Part shown: positions 60,486-64,000 of the stretch, in pieces
Numbering within the stretch: position 1 is the first letter of the stretch
Layout of the letters: each line of letters opens with the position of its first letter
Assembly (NCBI RefSeq): GCF_016908495.1
Contig: NZ_JAFBDZ010000001.1
Span: forward strand, 372,001-436,000
From: Rossellomorea pakistanensis
GTDB lineage: Bacteria; Bacillota; Bacilli; Bacillales; Bacillaceae_B
Length of the DNA: 64,000 nucleotides
Direction: 5' to 3'
Made by a program: the position numbers and the translations under genes
Notes under the pieces: model-generated
Databases searched by the model: none
The model's input: the letters and a program-made list of their open reading frames with translations, nothing else
What the model was told of the DNA's origin: nothing

Positions 60486-63400
60486 TTATAAAAGTTTACA
60501 AGATTTCTCTAATCGTATTTCTTCTTGTATTTCCCCATTTGCTAATACATAAATATAAACAAATGGTTCAATTCCAACATAATCATCATAATTAATAGTT
60601 CCTAAAAGATTTGACAAGGAGTCCGTAACAATAATAAAACGCGTTTCATCCTTTGTACCTTGACTAGTAAAATCAACAAGACCAAAAGCATTTCTCTTTT
60701 GGATATTGATTCTTCCATTTTTGTATTCATATTCTTTAACCTTTTGAAATACATCATCTGGGATTACTCTGCCTGTCTGTACTGTATACTCTAGGACCAA
60801 TTGGGCAATTCGTTTAATTGGTTGTAATTGTATGCTGCGCTCTCGTTCTATGTCGTCTAATCGCTCACGGCTCCGTTCCTCTAGGTCTTCAATTTGTGTA
60901 TAAGTTTGATTAATTAAAGCGCTATTTTTATTATCCAAATTAGTTTGCTCATATTGAAAAAGACGATTTTGAAGAGTAGTCATTTGTTCATCAAAAGATT
61001 TTCGTAAGTACAAACTCTTTTTATTAACATAATCATCTCTCTTCATTTGGACCCCTTGCAAAAGCCTACGTGCTGACATTATAGCCTCTCTTTTGAAAGA
61101 TGTATCTTCTATACCATTTGTGTCTATCACTTCAAATGGCTCAGTAAATAAGCAGTACGGATCGATTTGTATCCATTCACCTGATTCACGTTTTCCTAAA
61201 AGCATAAGAGAACGTTCTAATTCTCTTCCTGTTCCATCTACTATACTAACTTGATCTAATTCAACAGTAACTCGTTCATTTACATTTGCTTTAACATGAC
61301 AAACAGGAATGGAAATTTGCTGAATTTCACTTCCTCCTAATTCTAAAGCTAGTTTATAAAGTGGGTGATCATTTTGTAATATCGGTGTTTCTTCTGTTTC
61401 TTTCCGAGGGTTTAATGTAAAGCGAATCGATTCATCCGTTTTTAATAAGATCCGTCGTTTTTTTGCTAATTCGCGGACGTTTTTTGGAAAACGGTCAATT
61501 CTCCCTATTGTCCCATCAGATGAAACATGAAGACGGATTCGTGTTTCTTCAAACTGTGTTACTACAAATTCACCATACACTCTTGATGGTAGACTATTGA
61601 TGGAAATCTCTTGGTATGCTCTCCGCATTCCGGGTAAGTCAAAGCTTTGCTCATCCATCCTCTCTTGCTTAGCTAATTCTAATAACCTTTTATGCTCATC
61701 TGAGAGAGTTTTTTCCATATGTGCAATGAGTTCATCTAAGTTTTCCCTACCACTTACCGCTTGCTCCATTAAATCTGACAAATCCACACCTTGTTCCTTT
61801 AATACATCACCAATAAAGTCATATACTAGCTCTTGTCCTAAGTCATTTCGCATCTGTTCCATCTTCTCAAGTAGAGTAACCAATACATCTCCTTCGCGTG
61901 TATTGGATGCCACTAAGTTAAAAATGAATACTTCATTTTTTTGTCCTATACGATGGATACGGCCCATCCGTTGTTCGAGTCGATTGGGATTCCACGGTAT
62001 ATCATAATTAATCATTTGGTTACAAAACTGCAAGTTGATGGATTCTCCACCAGCGTCAGTAGCCAGCATAATTTGCAGTTCATTACGAAACTTTTCTACC
62101 TCTATGCGTCTCTGGTCCATCGGGAAATTCCCTACTATTTTAGCTACCTCTGGTACATGAGTCAGTAATTTCTTTTCTAAGTAATACAGTGTATCCTTTG
62201 ATTCAGTAAAAATTAATATCTTTTCATTTTTTGCTAACAGTCCGTTTCTTCCAAATAAAGTTTGCTCTAGTTCAATATATTTCCTTTCTACATCTTGCTG
62301 ACGGATCCAATTTGCTTTTTCAACTAAACGGCCCAGCACATCAATTTCTAGCTGTAATTCTTCTAAATTAAGAGTATCTGTTTCCCCTTCTAGCTGCATT
62401 TCCAACTCTTCTTGTACATCTATTGAGAGGTCTTCGAAGTCTTCAGTATCAACTTGTTGAGTTTGTTGCTGATTATTTAAAACAGCCTCAAGTTTCTCTT
62501 TTCGACGTACTAATGAAAGATAAATGGCATCCAATGAAGAACTTAACCGACGTTGAAGAATCATCATTGCAAAAGCTACATTTGGTTTATTATTTTGTTT
62601 TGCCCGATTAAAATGTTCTCGAACATACTCAGTAACTTCTTCGTACAGCTCCTGCTCTTCAATGCTTAATTCAAAAGAAATTGTTTTAGTGGTACGCTTA
62701 GGGAAGAGCGGTGTACCATCGAAATTTACCATTGACTCTTTTAAACGGCGAATCACAAAAGGATTACTTTTCTCATACATGGATTCCCCACTATTTAGAC
62801 GGGAAAAGATGTCATGATCAACCAAACTCATTAAATGGCGAAAGTTCTCCTTATCCCCTTTATGCGGTGTTGCTGTGAGCAGCAAACAATGCTCTGTATG
62901 CCTCAATAAAGTTTCACCCAATTGATACATCTTTGTACGCTGAATCTTTTTCTTTTTTACTCCATGCGTATAAGCTGCCATTTTATGAGCTTCATCCACG
63001 ATGACAAGATCAAATTGCGATTTTAAGATGAGAGATTTTATTTCTTCTCTTGATGCCCAGTATACGGAAGCGATCACTTTATCATAGGCTTCAAATGGAT
63101 TAATTTCATTCGAATGATTTAAAAGAGAACGAGTGACAATCGTAAAATTCTCTCCGAACTTTTCCTTTAACTCTTCTTGCCATTGTTTTAACACTAATGG
63201 TGGGACGAGAATGAGAATCCGTTCCGCGCTTTGTCTTGCTAACAGCTCACGAATGAGCATTCCAGACATAATGGTTTTACCCGCCCCCGGGTCATCCGCC
63301 AACAAATAGCGAACTTGTGGTGATTGCAACATCCGACTATACACAGCTTCAATCTGGTGCGGCAGAGGAATAATCTTCTTATTTCCTCTTGCTCTTGATT

Positions 63401-63659
63401 GTGAGTATCTCTCTTCTGTTTTCAAAATGTAATATTGTAAATAATGCTGTAGGCGTTCTGGATTAAAGTTAGAATCCTCCCGCTGAATCTTTTCCAATTG
63501 TTCCAACTGAAACTGCTCAAGGTATCGATCATAATACTTGTTTGTATTCCTACCGATCGATTCAACCAAATAAATATCCTCATCGATTAGCTCACAATTT
63601 CTGATTTCTACAATTTCTGGCCAAAAAGGACCTTTTATAATTTCTCCGACCTTTAACAA
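60486..63659 (-). CDS. SNF2/RapA-type helicase, likely defence-associated
   Basis: A 1057-residue superfamily 2 ATPase. The N-terminus GEIIKGPFWPEIVEI and YDRYLEQFQLEQL is typical of a group of large helicases found in phage-defence and DNA-modification loci. The motor has Walker A DDPGAGKT (about 122-129), DEAH (222-225), LLTATPHKGD, then ATDAGGESINLQ and the motif VI QRMGRIHRIGQ. A long C-terminal region (about 650-1057) with coiled coil (LEERSRERLDDIERERS) has no recognised domain. The start is TTG with AGAGGGG upstream. It may belong to a multi-gene system with the truncated gene at the right edge and with genes beyond. Confidence 0.85.
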   Translation of the reverse strand: MLKVGEIIKGPFWPEIVEIRNCELIDEDIYLVESIGRNTNKYYDRYLEQFQLEQLEKIQREDSNFNPERLQHYLQYYILKTEERYSQSRARGNKKIIPLPHQIEAVYSRMLQSPQVRYLLADDPGAGKTIMSGMLIRELLARQSAERILILVPPLVLKQWQEELKEKFGENFTIVTRSLLNHSNEINPFEAYDKVIASVYWASREEIKSLILKSQFDLVIVDEAHKMAAYTHGVKKKKIQRTKMYQLGETLLRHTEHCLLLTATPHKGDKENFRHLMSLVDHDIFSRLNSGESMYEKSNPFVIRRLKESMVNFDGTPLFPKRTTKTISFELSIEEQELYEEVTEYVREHFNRAKQNNKPNVAFAMMILQRRLSSSLDAIYLSLVRRKEKLEAVLNNQQQTQQVDTEDFEDLSIDVQEELEMQLEGETDTLNLEELQLEIDVLGRLVEKANWIRQQDVERKYIELEQTLFGRNGLLAKNEKILIFTESKDTLYYLEKKLLTHVPEVAKIVGNFPMDQRRIEVEKFRNELQIMLATDAGGESINLQFCNQMINYDIPWNPNRLEQRMGRIHRIGQKNEVFIFNLVASNTREGDVLVTLLEKMEQMRNDLGQELVYDFIGDVLKEQGVDLSDLMEQAVSGRENLDELIAHMEKTLSDEHKRLLELAKQERMDEQSFDLPGMRRAYQEISINSLPSRVYGEFVVTQFEETRIRLHVSSDGTIGRIDRFPKNVRELAKKRRILLKTDESIRFTLNPRKETEETPILQNDHPLYKLALELGGSEIQQISIPVCHVKANVNERVTVELDQVSIVDGTGRELERSLMLLGKRESGEWIQIDPYCLFTEPFEVIDTNGIEDTSFKREAIMSARRLLQGVQMKRDDYVNKKSLYLRKSFDEQMTTLQNRLFQYEQTNLDNKNSALINQTYTQIEDLEERSRERLDDIERERSIQLQPIKRIAQLVLEYTVQTGRVIPDDVFQKVKEYEYKNGRINIQKRNAFGLVDFTSQGTKDETRFIIVTDSLSNLLGTINYDDYVGIEPFVYIYVLANGEIQEEIRLEKSCKLL

Positions 63660-63682
63660 CGATTAACCCCTCTCTACGGAAA

Positions 63683-63712
63683 AACCTGCCAAGCTCTATT
63701 GCAAGACAGGTT
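63683..63712 (-). terminator. Hairpin between the truncated gene and the helicase gene
   Basis: On the minus strand AACCTG/CAGGTT closes a hairpin with inner TTGC/GC..G pairing and a following TTTTTCC. It lies just downstream of the truncated gene, so the helicase gene may be transcribed separately or by read-through. Confidence 0.5.
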
Positions 63713-63719
63713 CTAACCA

Positions 63720-64000
63720 TTAGTACAATGCTTCATACATTCGAATCGTAAAATTTTCTTCTTTATATAATTCAATACCCCTATCTTGTACGGTCTCTAT
63801 CTTTAACGTACACACTTGTCCCATAGTGTAATAAGTTTCTGCCAGATTAAAGATAAGTTTTTCTGTACGTTGAGGATTCTCTCCCGTTAAGTTAAATACA
63901 TATTCTATTTCATTTGATATCCGTTCATTATCTATATAAAAAGCCGCCTTAATCTTACGTGGTAAATAATCACTAGAAATACTTTCTTCTTGATAAAGAG
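63720..64000 (-). CDS. C-terminal 92 codons of an unidentified protein (truncated by the window)
   Basis: An open frame enters from the right edge and ends with TAA at 63720-63722. The visible part reads on from YLPRKIKAAFYIDNERI to LTGENPQRTEKLIFN and ends FTIRMYEALY, mixed helices and strands without a known motif. It is on the same strand as the helicase, 61 nt upstream, so it is probably part of the same functional group. In loci that I recall, such helicases accompany a DUF499 ATPase and a DUF1156 methylase, but this fragment is too short to identify. Confidence 0.65.
   Translation of the reverse strand, partial: LYQEESISSDYLPRKIKAAFYIDNERISNEIEYVFNLTGENPQRTEKLIFNLAETYYTMGQVCTLKIETVQDRGIELYKEENFTIRMYEALY

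Noticed and set aside
60486..63659. Helicase as DISARM DrmD
   Set aside because: No drmA, drmB, drmC or DISARM methylase genes are visible, and the N-terminus matches another group of large SNF2 helicases better. I therefore give only a general defence call.

Overview
The window is low-GC (mid-30s % by eye) DNA from an endospore-forming member of the Bacillaceae. It carries four small acid-soluble or thioredoxin-like spore proteins (SspP, SspO, SspN, Tlp), a CwlC-like lytic enzyme and a CotM-like coat protein. The order cotM-sspP-sspO // acnA(citB)-yneN-sspN-tlp-yneP-yneQ-yneR-plsY-yneT-parE-parC-alsT matches, from memory, the citB-parEC neighbourhood of Bacillus subtilis, with insertions. 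No rRNA, tRNA or CRISPR array was seen.

Region 1 (1-22.4 kb) is ordinary chromosome: a two-component system, a YtkA-like lipoprotein, a PerR-type Dps/MrgA gene, a spore lytic amidase, a large DUF2157/GDYXXLXY membrane protein, topoisomerase III, an orphan EcsB, a DJ-1/PfpI protein, an LrgAB/CidAB pair, methionine aminopeptidase, two YocH-like 3D-domain proteins, a BCCT betaine transporter, a lytic transglycosylase and a superfamily 1 helicase. A tiny holin-like type I toxin gene lies at about 2 kb. Good matches to PerR, WalR, sigma-B, CcpC and LexA sites are recorded.

Region 2 (22.4-26.1 kb) is a selenocysteine locus that ordinary ORF calling breaks. selD has an in-frame UGA at codon 18. A divergent 80-residue SelW/Rdx-like gene is invisible to normal ORF finding because codon 14 is UGA (C-M-Q-U). 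selA follows. Both UGA codons have a hairpin 16-24 nt downstream that fits bacterial SECIS rules. selB and tRNA-Sec are not in the window.

Region 3 (26.1-47.7 kb) is the conserved spore, aconitase, plsY and topoisomerase IV block. An osmoprotectant ABC transporter, an NCS2 permease and dispersed GGGACGGTTCTCG repeats are interspersed.

Region 4 (47.7-64 kb) is an accessory island. It holds a XerD-like recombinase with GAACGATAAT repeats upstream; a second tyrosine recombinase with a Gln/Pro-rich tail and a branched, terminator-like leader; a very AT-rich trio (acetyltransferase, methyltransferase, CoaB-like ligase); and a Tn554-type transposon (HTH gene, tnpA, tnpB, tnpC, serine hydrolase) bounded by 27-bp inverted repeats that match at 25 positions. 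Last comes a large SNF2/RapA-type helicase with a truncated upstream gene, probably part of a defence system continuing beyond the right edge.
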